From the NCBI GenBank assembly GCA_017649945.1, contig JAGCFU010000015.1:1-59273 (forward strand): a stretch of DNA of 59,273 nucleotides. The letters run 5' to 3'. Below, piece after piece: positions 45,458 to 53,847 of the stretch. Both the position numbers and the translations under genes were made by a program. The stretch comes from Bacteroidales bacterium. GTDB taxonomy: Bacteria > Bacteroidota > Bacteroidia > Bacteroidales > F082. The notes under the pieces are model-generated. The model was not told where the DNA came from and did not search any database. It was given only the letters and a program-made list of their open reading frames with translations. The first letter of the stretch is position 1. Every line of letters starts with the position of its first letter.

Positions 45458-48400
45458 CTATTTTATTACGATTCTTTTAACAAATTTCTGATTTTCAGCA
45501 ATAACTGCAACAAAATAAACGCCTTCCGGCAATGTGCTTACATTGATTTCGGTGTCTGTTGTAGATAGCATCATTTGTCCTGTAACATTATATATTTCAA
45601 CACGTTGTACAGACGCGATTAATTGTGTCTCCACACGAATAAAATCATGTGCAGGATTTGGATACACCGAAATCTTTTCCATTTCATTTTCATCAACGCC
45701 ATCCGGCACAAAATTAATAATGATATTGACATCAAACTCGACATATTGATCATCTGATGTGGCACGAATGACGAGTGTTGCTGTGCTTTCTTCTCTCGAA
45801 AGACGAGTCAATGTCAAAACTTTATTGTTGATTACCGCCTGAAGCTCATTTTCATTTGAATTTGAAACGATTCTGTAAACTATATTCTCATCCGGGTCAT
45901 CGTCATCGGTAACCACACCATCAAGATTTATAGTAATTGTTTCAGGATATTCGTTGAATACGACATCATCGACAGGATTTACCACGTAAGGCGGAAGGTC
46001 TTGTGGAGGTGTTGGTGGAAGCGGAGCCTCGCCGTTGAAGTTTTCAAGGCAGAAGTAAGCAGGTGTAATCATGCCGCCGCTGTTGTTTTTCGATGACGAG
46101 AGGCTAAATGAAATGGTATGAACAGCGCCAAGCGAAGTCAAATCAAACCATTCCCAAGTGTTTATAATGTAATCCTCATCGTTGTTGGCAAAACGATAAT
46201 CAGCCAAGTAAAACTCAGCAGTTCCTATGGTCTGACCGTTAGCGTTTTTACCTGTTGCTGTGAGCTTAAACCAGTCTGGGTCGTTACCTGTAGTGCCACC
46301 GAATGGCGTAGCTGTGGCATCGCCGTCATGCATGTTCTGGTAAGCCCAGAGGTTGTTGGTGACATAGCAACCAGTAACTGTATGTGCCTGACCGTCAGAA
46401 GCGTATACATCAGTCTGAACACCCATGCAATATGCCACACCGTATTGTGTCGTGCCGTCATAACCAGCACCAGTAGCAGCCGTGTATTGCGCACTCAATC
46501 CTGACTGATTCAAATCGGTGTGGTTAGAGGCTGTGAAACCACCCCAGAACATATATTCAGGCATGTAATAGTTGGTGAAAATCCAACCGCCGCTGAACAT
46601 TTCATTGTCGCCCGACTCACCCTGCCAGTAGCCGTTTGCACCTAAAGCGACGTCATCGAAAGTGGCTGTTCCGACAGTGATTACGACCTCAACGCCAGAA
46701 ACGCTCACGTTCATATCCACATGTTTGCCGTTGCTGGTGGCACGAATCACCAAAGTCTGGTTTGTGAACGCATTAGCAGTGTTTCTCGTCACTGAAAGCA
46801 TGTCTTCATCATTGATTGTAGCTGTGATTTCCGACGGGCAACTTTGCACTGTGATTTCTATGAAATCGTTGTTGTTATCCGGGTCGTCGAAGGTGTTGCT
46901 GAGGTCGAATGTCAATGTCTGCGGATAACTTGTGAAGTTTATCGGAGCCAACTGGTTTGCCACGACAGGCGGCAAGTCTTCAGCGATACATTCAACCGAG
47001 AATGAAGTCTGCACCGATTGTCCTGCACTTTCTGCGTTGAGCGTAATGGTTGCTGTTCCACCGGTGCTTGCAAGACGTGTAACAGTCAAAATGCGATTGT
47101 TCAACGTTGCCGAAACAAGCGAAGGATTGCTGTTCGATGCCACCGTAATCACAATGTTCTCGTTCGGGTCGTCAGGGTCGTTGAAAGTATTATTCACGTT
47201 GACAGTCTGGCTTGCCGGATATGTCTCGAAAGTGATGTTGCTTACTGGATTAGCTACTACTGGAGGCAGGTTGGTGCCACTTGCCAACTCGTCTGCTCCT
47301 GCGCATGGTGCTGTTGTTGAACGGTTTTGGTCATCAATATCGGTTGTGACGTATGAAAGCGGATTTGCTACTGTCAAACCCGTGGCATCAGTAATATGTA
47401 AGTTGTTGGTTCCCACAAAGTTAGGTGTGCAAACAGCTGAATGTGAATCAAAACCTGTGGCTGTAGTCCAGTCGCTTAACGTGGCGCAATCTGTTGTTGT
47501 GAACCTTCCGATGTTAGCTCCTGTATATTGGATACGATTGTAGTCGCAAACGCGGCTATCGACACTGTTGTTGAAGCGGAAAACGTAGCCGTTGGTTGTA
47601 TTCACAAGCAAATTGTTGTAAAAGTTGAAGTTTGTACCGTTTTTCTGTACGAAAATGTTGATATTTTCGCCTGTTCCGGTGCATTTTAGGGTATTATGCG
47701 CAAAATCAATGTAAGCGCATTCATTGTAGTCGATGGCGAATGCATAACTACTTGAATTAGCCTGAAGATTTACAATGTTGTTTCTGATAATGACGTGATT
47801 TTCAGCTGTTCCAACCAACGGACGGATTCTGAAAACGGTAGAATAACTTGTCGTACGAGTAATATTCATCACGTTTTTCTCAATGATGGCGCCGTTATAG
47901 CACTGGAAAATATCAATGGCATTGTAATCTGTCTTGAAATCGTTGGCGTTGACGACGGTATTTCCACGAAGTACAACATTGTTGTAGAAAGTGATGTAAA
48001 TCGACTTAAACTGTTGATTTTCAAAGTTACAGTTTTCAACAAGCACATTTTCATTGAACAATGTCATGTTTTTTCCTTGCAGATAAAGGGCTATACATCC
48101 GTTGATGAACTGGCAGCCTACGAATTGTGTGTCGTGGTTGACAATGCCGTCGCCGTTGTTCATGTGAACAAGGTTTTTGTCGTTGTCGGATGAATTTGTA
48201 GGCACCTCAATGCCCACAAAACGCACGTTTTCGAATCTGTCGTAGTCGCACTGGCCGTCAAATACCAGCAAGCGTGCCTTTGCCGTTGATGATGTTGTAA
48301 CCATCATGTTCTCGAAAGTGACATAATCGGCACCACTCAGTTTGAGAGTGCTGTTGTCGGTGTAGCCGGCGTTGCTTGTAATCACAACCTGCTGATTGTC

Positions 48401-48667
48401 GGCACCCATGCCTCTGAAGATGACACGGTTGGTTGCCGAAGCCCCATTGATTTGGTTGACTGTAACATACTCCTCGTATGTTCCTGGGGCCACCTCAAAT
48501 ATCACCTGACCTGAGACACCGGCCGACAATGCCGAGGCCGCCGCGCTCAACGAGGTGTAGTCAGGGTTTTGAGAAGAGTTACTGTTGATGGTGTAAGTGC
48601 CTGATAGTTGGGCATTTACGATTGTCGCAAAGCAAAGCGACAGTGCTAAAAGGAAACACTTTTTCAT
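45458..48667 (-). CDS. T9SS-sorted surface protein with beta-helix, cadherin-like repeats and DUF4465 domain, under a cobalamin riboswitch (1069 aa)
   Basis: Signal peptide MKKCFLLALSLCFATIVNAQ. Residues ~20-445 form a right-handed parallel beta-helix (DYTSLSAAASALSAG, VTFENMMV, NVLVENCNFENQ and many short turns). Cadherin-like repeats of ~95 residues, each opening (D/N)LPPxVxNPV, lie at ~465-560, 562-655 and 892-985. Between the second and third is a DUF4465-type domain (~660-875: ATFDDVALGANGYWQGESGD, FWGGFTASNHTD, CYVTNNLWAYQNM, AEFYLADYR, FSLSSSKNN). The end (~988-1069, ISVYPNPAHDFIRV...GVYFVAVI) is a type A T9SS sorting domain. The start is 39-42 bases after the aptamer. To my recollection, DUF4465 proteins recur in cobamide-uptake loci of this phylum, so a cobamide-binding role is my favoured but unproven reading. 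Confidence 0.88.
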   Translation of the reverse strand: MKKCFLLALSLCFATIVNAQLSGTYTINSNSSQNPDYTSLSAAASALSAGVSGQVIFEVAPGTYEEYVTVNQINGASATNRVIFRGMGADNQQVVITSNAGYTDNSTLKLSGADYVTFENMMVTTSSTAKARLLVFDGQCDYDRFENVRFVGIEVPTNSSDNDKNLVHMNNGDGIVNHDTQFVGCQFINGCIALYLQGKNMTLFNENVLVENCNFENQQFKSIYITFYNNVVLRGNTVVNANDFKTDYNAIDIFQCYNGAIIEKNVMNITRTTSYSTVFRIRPLVGTAENHVIIRNNIVNLQANSSSYAFAIDYNECAYIDFAHNTLKCTGTGENINIFVQKNGTNFNFYNNLLVNTTNGYVFRFNNSVDSRVCDYNRIQYTGANIGRFTTTDCATLSDWTTATGFDSHSAVCTPNFVGTNNLHITDATGLTVANPLSYVTTDIDDQNRSTTAPCAGADELASGTNLPPVVANPVSNITFETYPASQTVNVNNTFNDPDDPNENIVITVASNSNPSLVSATLNNRILTVTRLASTGGTATITLNAESAGQSVQTSFSVECIAEDLPPVVANQLAPINFTSYPQTLTFDLSNTFDDPDNNNDFIEITVQSCPSEITATINDEDMLSVTRNTANAFTNQTLVIRATSNGKHVDMNVSVSGVEVVITVGTATFDDVALGANGYWQGESGDNEMFSGGWIFTNYYMPEYMFWGGFTASNHTDLNQSGLSAQYTAATGAGYDGTTQYGVAYCMGVQTDVYASDGQAHTVTGCYVTNNLWAYQNMHDGDATATPFGGTTGNDPDWFKLTATGKNANGQTIGTAEFYLADYRFANNDEDYIINTWEWFDLTSLGAVHTISFSLSSSKNNSGGMITPAYFCLENFNGEAPLPPTPPQDLPPYVVNPVDDVVFNEYPETITINLDGVVTDDDDPDENIVYRIVSNSNENELQAVINNKVLTLTRLSREESTATLVIRATSDDQYVEFDVNIIINFVPDGVDENEMEKISVYPNPAHDFIRVETQLIASVQRVEIYNVTGQMMLSTTDTEINVSTLPEGVYFVAVIAENQKFVKRIVIK

Positions 48668-48705
48668 GATAATTTAATTTTAATCCCGAAATAAATTTAA
48701 CTATG

Positions 48706-48850
48706 TCGCTTGGCAAGGTCTTCTGACTCGCCCGAGTCTGCCGCCTTCCCATCTTTCGACAGTGGCTTGATTGACAGACCGTTACGTCGGGCTTACAGCA
48801 GCGGGTACTGTTGCCGATTTTCACGGCATTCCCTTTTCCAAAGCGGCTGC
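48706..48850 (-). ncRNA. Cobalamin (B12) riboswitch
   Basis: Read on the minus strand, the leader contains the B12-aptamer core: GGGAATGCCGTGAAAATCGG then CAACAGTACCCGCTGCTGTAAGC, the B12-box-like GCCACTG (48769-48763), GGGAAGGCGGCAG and GAGTCAGAAGACC near the 3' end. Helix P3 pairs GGG with CCC and P4 pairs TGCCG with CGGCA. The 5' side is short: the -7 box is at 48850-48857, so the RNA would begin only ~10-15 bases before P3. No intrinsic terminator lies between aptamer and the start at 48667, so control of translation is likely. The orientation puts only the DUF4465 protein and genes behind it under control. Confidence 0.9.
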
Positions 48851-48857
48851 AAAGATA
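48850..48857 (-). promoter_or_regulatory. -7 box (TATCTTTG) for the riboswitch transcript
   Basis: Exact TAnnTTTG match between the GH89 stop codon (48870) and the aptamer. It shows that the aptamer has its own promoter. Confidence 0.6.
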
Positions 48858-48869
48858 CTAAATTTTTAG

Positions 48870-51092
48870 CTAACGGTAGCGTTTTTCCAGTTCAGCACGA
48901 TATTTTTCTGCGATTTCTGTTGCAATCATAATGGCATCACCTTGAGGTTCAGCGTTGAAGGTGTGGAGACGTTCACGCCACCATTGGCCTTCGTATTTGC
49001 AGATGCGGTTGTGGTAAGCTACTTCATCAAAGTCTTTTCCGTCTGCTATGGCGGCGTCCATGTCTTTGAAGAACTCCTTCCAGCGGTAGGCGTAGTAGGT
49101 CTCAGTGAGACCGGCCCAGGCACGGCTGGCGTATTCGTTCAACAATGCATCTTCCTCTCCCCAGGTGGTGATGATGTTACGGGCGTTGCTCTCGAAATAA
49201 TCCTTCTCTTCGTCAGTATTTCCTATTGCTCTCGCATCTTTAATCCATTTTCCGACAAGGAACGCCGGCTCGGTGGCAAGGATACGGTCGGTGTCATCGA
49301 GGATAGAAACCATAGTCAGTTCGAGTTCCTGTATCTTCTCGAAGTCGTTGTCACGATAGGCGTTCACATAGTCTACATACAAATCGCTGAAATAGTTGCC
49401 GAGCATCTGACGGGTGATGTTAACGATGTCGAAATGACGGGCTCTGCTGTCACAGTCGGCCGCCAAGAGGTTATCGAGAACATCCAGAAGAATGATGTTG
49501 CTATATTTGTATGTCGGTGCGATGTAATATTGACGATATTCTTTGATGTTTCCTGTTGTCGGACGCTGATTTATTCTCACTGTCTGACCCGGTGACGACA
49601 CCTTATTATATACGCTGTCGGCAAGAAGTTTCCATGCTTTTCTCATGTGTTCATCGGCTTTTCCGGCACGCTGATCGGCGAGGCATTCCACCCAAGCGTC
49701 GATGTCATTGGTGAGTGGGTTGTCCCAAGCTTTCTCAAACACGTATTCATACATGAACGGGTTACAGTCGAAGCCTTCGAGTGTTGAGCCTATGCCCACG
49801 AAGTTGTCGCCGCCTTTTTCAAAAGCGCGTTCGATACGGGCGTTGACGGTATCCAAATTGCCTGCAAGCATAGAGTTCCCGCCGAAGTTTCCGAGGTAAC
49901 ACCATATGTAAGGCACTCCGTAGTAAGCTTTCGTTCTTTCCCACACAGGTTGTCGCTCACAGTAATAATCGAGCATGATATGACGGTCCTTCGGCATTGA
50001 AGTGATGTATGCCTCGATGCGGTTGTCGACTTCCCAATATTGACGCTCGTTCCAGAAGAGCCATGCCATCTCGAGCCATCGTGCCTCAGGGTCGGCAGCC
50101 TCGAGAGACTCGTACACCTGACGGCTGACACGTGCAAGATATTCCGGCTCCCAGCTCGGCGGGATGAGCTCATTGAAGATATCGATGCCATAGATATGGT
50201 CGGTGCCGTAAAACTCGGTCTGTTTTGCTATGAATTTTTTCTGAATCTCTGTGTAAAGCGGGTAAAGCGGGTCGAGGAACTTGCACCAGCATGTGCTGTC
50301 GAAGCCTGCCCAGTCGCCAAGTGATGCTAACGGAGCATCAGGATAGAGACGTTTGATGACAGGCGGCACATGGCCTGCAAAACCTGGCAAAACAGGTTTC
50401 ATGTTAAGTTCTCTTTCGCGCGCCACAATCTGTTTCTGTAACGCTTTCTGATTTTCCAACCATACTATCGGGAGCGGACCGCCCCAACGGTCGATATTCT
50501 GCATGCGGTGCCACGGCAAGTGCGCCGGACCCGTGAAATAGCTGCGAATCTCCTCATCTGTGAGGCCGAAATCACGCCATACTTCATACCAAACCGATTC
50601 CTGTCCGGTGATTGCCAAAGGCAAATTGATACCGTTGAGCGCCATCCAGTCGATGAAATGCTCCCATTGCGACCATCCCCACCATGGCATGGTGTAGCCG
50701 AAGGTGCAGTAATTCAGGAAGAAACGGTCGGGGACACGGGCGTTTAACCTAACTTTCGTCTCAACTTTAGGCATTTTCGCAGGAACCTCGAGTTTTTCGG
50801 TCTCGAACCACGAATATTGGGCCTTGCAATAATATTTCAGATAATGGTTGAGTCCCACCGCCATGCTGTTGGCGTCATTACCGCGAATCACAAGATTTTT
50901 GCCGACAGTTTCAATCTCGAAACAATCGTTATCAACATCTGTAAGTCGTTCAAGCACAATATGTTTGGAATATTCCGGTACCACACGGTTCACCAATCCG
51001 CGCATGGCGACAACTTCAGAATCGGTTTCTTTTTTAGTGCAAGAGAAGCACATCAATATGCTTGCAAAAGCGATGAGATACAGTTTTTTCAT
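48870..51092 (-). CDS. Alpha-N-acetylglucosaminidase, GH89, lipoprotein (740 aa)
   Basis: Exo-glycosidase that removes terminal alpha-linked N-acetylglucosamine, as from mucin glycans or heparan-type chains. The signal MKKLYLIAFASILMCFSC gives lipidated Cys18. The N-terminal domain is followed by the TIM-barrel with LNYCTFGYTMPWWGWSQWE, NLPLAITGQESVWYEVW, the presumed catalytic segments GIDIFNELIPPSWEPEYL and FVGIGSTLEGFDCNPFMYE, and a helical C-terminal domain. Length and motifs match the NAGLU family. ATG 51092 is used because it starts the lipoprotein signal; the longer frame to 51155 would overlap the glycosyltransferase. It is the last gene of a flippase-like/GT2/GH89 unit. Confidence 0.93.
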   Translation of the reverse strand: MKKLYLIAFASILMCFSCTKKETDSEVVAMRGLVNRVVPEYSKHIVLERLTDVDNDCFEIETVGKNLVIRGNDANSMAVGLNHYLKYYCKAQYSWFETEKLEVPAKMPKVETKVRLNARVPDRFFLNYCTFGYTMPWWGWSQWEHFIDWMALNGINLPLAITGQESVWYEVWRDFGLTDEEIRSYFTGPAHLPWHRMQNIDRWGGPLPIVWLENQKALQKQIVARERELNMKPVLPGFAGHVPPVIKRLYPDAPLASLGDWAGFDSTCWCKFLDPLYPLYTEIQKKFIAKQTEFYGTDHIYGIDIFNELIPPSWEPEYLARVSRQVYESLEAADPEARWLEMAWLFWNERQYWEVDNRIEAYITSMPKDRHIMLDYYCERQPVWERTKAYYGVPYIWCYLGNFGGNSMLAGNLDTVNARIERAFEKGGDNFVGIGSTLEGFDCNPFMYEYVFEKAWDNPLTNDIDAWVECLADQRAGKADEHMRKAWKLLADSVYNKVSSPGQTVRINQRPTTGNIKEYRQYYIAPTYKYSNIILLDVLDNLLAADCDSRARHFDIVNITRQMLGNYFSDLYVDYVNAYRDNDFEKIQELELTMVSILDDTDRILATEPAFLVGKWIKDARAIGNTDEEKDYFESNARNIITTWGEEDALLNEYASRAWAGLTETYYAYRWKEFFKDMDAAIADGKDFDEVAYHNRICKYEGQWWRERLHTFNAEPQGDAIMIATEIAEKYRAELEKRYR

Positions 51093-51102
51093 ATTTTTGA
51101 AT

Positions 51103-52233
51103 TTATTTCCATTTGACATTAGTGAACAAGCCTGAGAAAGCGGTAAAAACAACATAAAAAGGGTAAACGAGTTCCAACGGGAACATCCACCGCATGAGTC
51201 TATGCTGTTTCATGAAATGCGTGATTCTCTTCAAAATCGGGAGGTCGATGAGTGTTTTAAGAACCACGTAAAGCACGTAGAAACACCAGAAAATGTGCAT
51301 GAAAAAGCCTGCGACAAAGAAAAACACTATGCTCAAGTTGAACAACAACACGATGAATGCCGTTGTGAGGATTTTCCAGTTGGTGTAAGCTTTTGTTTTT
51401 GATGCCCAACGCTTCCTTTGACGGAAAAACGCCTTCAGATCAGGCATGGTAGCAGTCTTCACAACAGCTTGATTATCAAGTATAAACATCACCGATTTGC
51501 TTCCGTAATGTTTGATAAACTGTTCCATCAGAAACATGTCGTCACCGGATGCGATTTTCATGTCGGTGCGATATTTCTCAACGTCGAGAGCCGCTTGGCG
51601 GTCGTACATCATGTTGGCACCGTTGCACATCACCGGCATCCCGATAGCTGCCGAACCTGCCGTGCTCGCTATAAGACTCAGATGCTCAAGCACTTGGAGC
51701 TTTTCAAAGATTGTATTTGCTGGGGATAAAAGTACCGGACCGAGCAACATCTTCAGATTATGATTCAAGAAATAATCCACCATCACCTCAATCCAATGCT
51801 GTGGAAGCTCACAGTCGGCATCGGTAACCATAACCAATTCATTTTCAGCGGCATGCAAAGCCTGTGAGATAGCATGTTTCTTGCCTGAACCGTTTGCTTT
51901 CAACAGTTTCAAGTTCATTTCAGGATGGAGAACTCGAAAATTCTCTGAAACCTCTAATGTCTCATCAGTTGAATGGTCGTCAACAATAATTACTTCAAAT
52001 GATTCTTTGCTAAACGATTGATTATAAAGCGATTGCAATAGTTTTTCAATGTTTTTACATTCGTTTCGGGCGGCAACTAAAATTGAAACGTTTTTCTGAA
52101 ACGCACGGTTGTGCGTCTCCACACGATGTCTGTACAGCGTCAAACCATATGTGAACGCTCCGATGCAAATCAGGTACAGTGCCGCGAATATCAATATGAT
52201 ATTCAACAAGATATGGATGGTTTCAAGACTCAT
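51103..52233 (-). CDS. Membrane GT2 glycosyltransferase (376 aa)
   Basis: Processive-type family 2 glycosyltransferase at the inner membrane. One N-terminal helix (TIHILLNIILIFAALYLICIG). The GT-A domain has VSILVAARNECKNIEKLL (~48), IIVDDHSTDET, the DxD-like VTDADCELPQHWIE (~136), GDDMFLMEQF and the QRKRW motif (~270). Three C-terminal helices follow (ILTTAFIVLLFNLSIVFFFV, MHIFWCFYVLYVVLKTLI, MFPLELVYPFYVVFTAF). The start overlaps the flippase-like gene by 11 bp and the stop is 10 bases from the GH89 start. Substrate unknown; a polysaccharide or glycolipid is likely. Confidence 0.9.
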   Translation of the reverse strand: MSLETIHILLNIILIFAALYLICIGAFTYGLTLYRHRVETHNRAFQKNVSILVAARNECKNIEKLLQSLYNQSFSKESFEVIIVDDHSTDETLEVSENFRVLHPEMNLKLLKANGSGKKHAISQALHAAENELVMVTDADCELPQHWIEVMVDYFLNHNLKMLLGPVLLSPANTIFEKLQVLEHLSLIASTAGSAAIGMPVMCNGANMMYDRQAALDVEKYRTDMKIASGDDMFLMEQFIKHYGSKSVMFILDNQAVVKTATMPDLKAFFRQRKRWASKTKAYTNWKILTTAFIVLLFNLSIVFFFVAGFFMHIFWCFYVLYVVLKTLIDLPILKRITHFMKQHRLMRWMFPLELVYPFYVVFTAFSGLFTNVKWK

Positions 52234-53197
52234 AACTCCTCCTCATAAACTTCAGCTTGCGGATATAAAACAGCCCTATGACGGCAGGAATCGCAAGGTT
52301 ATAAAGCCATAGCATAGTGCTTGCGGACGCAACCATAAGACTGAAAGACGTGCTTATTCCCATGATACTCAACCACTTCTCGAAGACAAAGATGCATACT
52401 GAGCCTCGCACAGCAATTTCAGTGATTGTGATAAACGGTATTACCGTCATCATCAGGTATGTCATCATGATAGGAATCATAGCTTCAAAATAGTTCAGAG
52501 GCACATCGAAAGCCCAGATTAACAGGACAAACTGGAACGAATAAACGATATATTTCACGAAAGCGACGAGCAGAATCTCTCCTAATTCTTTTGTTGAAAA
52601 TCTGCTGAAAACCTCCATATACTGTTCTGTTCTCGGTCGCCATTTCCTTGGGATTATCTTTTGAAGATACCTTAAAACATGGATTTTGAAATAAACCGTA
52701 AAAGCCAAAACAATGATTATCAACGAGATAAGAATTCCATAGAAGACTCCTGAGCCTTTATGAAAAAACAGCCAAGCGAAACAGCCAAGTGTGACCGTGA
52801 CGACCATCTGCGCGATGTTTCCAACAAAAGTGAGCATTGCCGCCTTTAGTCTGTTGCCTTTTTCGAGTATGAAGATACGCCCGAGGAAGTCGCCGGTGCG
52901 GTTAGGAAACATCATGCCCGCCGTGATACCGGTGAAAATAGCCATAAAAGCCTTACGAAAAGGCACAGCCTCGACAGGTTTCACTGATTTCTGCCATTTT
53001 AAAGTCTCCAAAGCCATATTAACAGGCATTAACACAATGGCCAAAAGCATCAGCAGTATGTTTTTTGAAGACGAGAACGAAAGTTTCACCGAGTTCCACA
53101 TCTCTGTAGTATCTTGATTATCAAAGATTTTATCATAGATAAAGCAACATCCGGCAAGCACAATGAGAATTTTTATCGCCATTTCAGCAATTTTCAT
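52223..53197 (-). CDS. LPG-synthase-TM (UPF0104)-family membrane protein (324 aa)
   Basis: Polytopic membrane protein of the lysylphosphatidylglycerol-synthase transmembrane family (PF03706-like), which includes flippase-related proteins near glycosyltransferases. About eight helices are visible, for example AIKILIVLAGCCFIYDKIF, ILLMLLAIVLMPVNMALE and YGILISLIIIVLAFTVYF. Characteristic segments are LKWQKSV after helix 2, NRTGDFLGRIFILEKGNR (~105) and ITITEIAVRGSVCIFVFEKW (~245). ATG 53197 (MKIAEMAIKIL) is chosen: the predicted transcript starts near 53229, so the longer form from 53227 would be nearly leaderless. Confidence 0.85.
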   Translation of the reverse strand: MKIAEMAIKILIVLAGCCFIYDKIFDNQDTTEMWNSVKLSFSSSKNILLMLLAIVLMPVNMALETLKWQKSVKPVEAVPFRKAFMAIFTGITAGMMFPNRTGDFLGRIFILEKGNRLKAAMLTFVGNIAQMVVTVTLGCFAWLFFHKGSGVFYGILISLIIIVLAFTVYFKIHVLRYLQKIIPRKWRPRTEQYMEVFSRFSTKELGEILLVAFVKYIVYSFQFVLLIWAFDVPLNYFEAMIPIMMTYLMMTVIPFITITEIAVRGSVCIFVFEKWLSIMGISTSFSLMVASASTMLWLYNLAIPAVIGLFYIRKLKFMRRSYES

Positions 53198-53199
53198 TA

Positions 53200-53207
53200 T
53201 TTTTGCA
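53200..53207 (+). promoter_or_regulatory. -7 box (TATTTTTG) for ruvC
   Basis: Exact TAnnTTTG match 44 bases before the TTG start of ruvC. It overlaps the leader of the divergent operon. Confidence 0.45.
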
Positions 53208-53235
53208 TTATGTGAATTCGCATTCATTTCGACTG

Positions 53236-53243
53236 CAAAGATA
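53236..53243 (-). promoter_or_regulatory. -7 box (TATCTTTG) for the UPF0104-GT2-GH89 operon
   Basis: Exact TAnnTTTG match 39 bases before the start at 53197. The ruvC and operon promoters face each other and their transcripts would overlap. Confidence 0.5.
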
Positions 53244-53250
53244 ATAAATT

Positions 53251-53847
53251 TTGAAAACTGACCGAATAATATTAGGTATCGACCCGGGAACGATGGTGAT
53301 GGGTTACGGCCTCATCCTTCAGAGAGGCAAGGAACTAAGTATGCTTAGAATGGGTGTTTTAAAGCTTAGTAAACTTGAAAATCAGGCACTTAAGCTACGG
53401 AAAATATTTGAACGCGTGCTCGAAATAATCGACGAATATCATCCTGATGAGCTTGCCATCGAGGCTCCTTTCTTCGGAAAAAACGTTCAGTCGATGCTGA
53501 AATTAGGTCGTGCTCAGGGTGTTGCGATGGCTGCGGCACTTTATCGTGACATCCCGATTTTTGAGTATTCTCCACGTAAAATCAAGCAGTCGATAACAGG
53601 TAACGGTGCCGCTTCAAAGGAACAGGTCGCGGCAATGGTGCAGAAACTCTGCAACTTCACCGAGCATCCCGACTATCTCGACGCCACCGACGCCATGGCA
53701 GCAGCTGTATGCCACAGCTTTCAAAACCAACTCAACATCGTCGGAGGCACCGATGAACCGAAACTTCCGAAAATCCCGAAAGGAAAGAAATCTTTTAACA
53801 GCTGGGAGGCGTTTCTACAACAGAACCCTGAGAAAAAATTACATTAA
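53251..53847 (+). CDS. ruvC: Holliday-junction resolvase RuvC (198 aa, TTG start)
   Basis: Endonuclease that resolves four-way junctions together with RuvAB. Catalytic acidic residues are visible: Asp11 in ILGIDPGT, Glu in LAIEAPFFGKN (~70) and the pair in YLDATDAMAAA (~144-147). NVQSMLKLGRAQGVAMAAA and the YSPRKIKQSITGNGAASKEQ block are typical. The start must be TTG 53251, because the next ATG (53293) would lose the catalytic Asp11. The chain is ~25 residues longer than E. coli RuvC at the C terminus (GTDEPKLPKIPKGKKSFNSW). The last 9 bases overlap the convergent arginase-fold gene. Confidence 0.94.
   Translation: MKTDRIILGIDPGTMVMGYGLILQRGKELSMLRMGVLKLSKLENQALKLRKIFERVLEIIDEYHPDELAIEAPFFGKNVQSMLKLGRAQGVAMAAALYRDIPIFEYSPRKIKQSITGNGAASKEQVAAMVQKLCNFTEHPDYLDATDAMAAAVCHSFQNQLNIVGGTDEPKLPKIPKGKKSFNSWEAFLQQNPEKKLH

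Noticed and set aside
48942..49595. 217-codon open frame on the plus strand inside the GH89 gene
   Set aside because: Antisense shadow; the minus-strand GH89 frame is unambiguous.
48706..51092. Cobalamin riboswitch controlling the GH89 gene
   Set aside because: The aptamer is on the minus strand downstream of the GH89 stop codon and points away from it.
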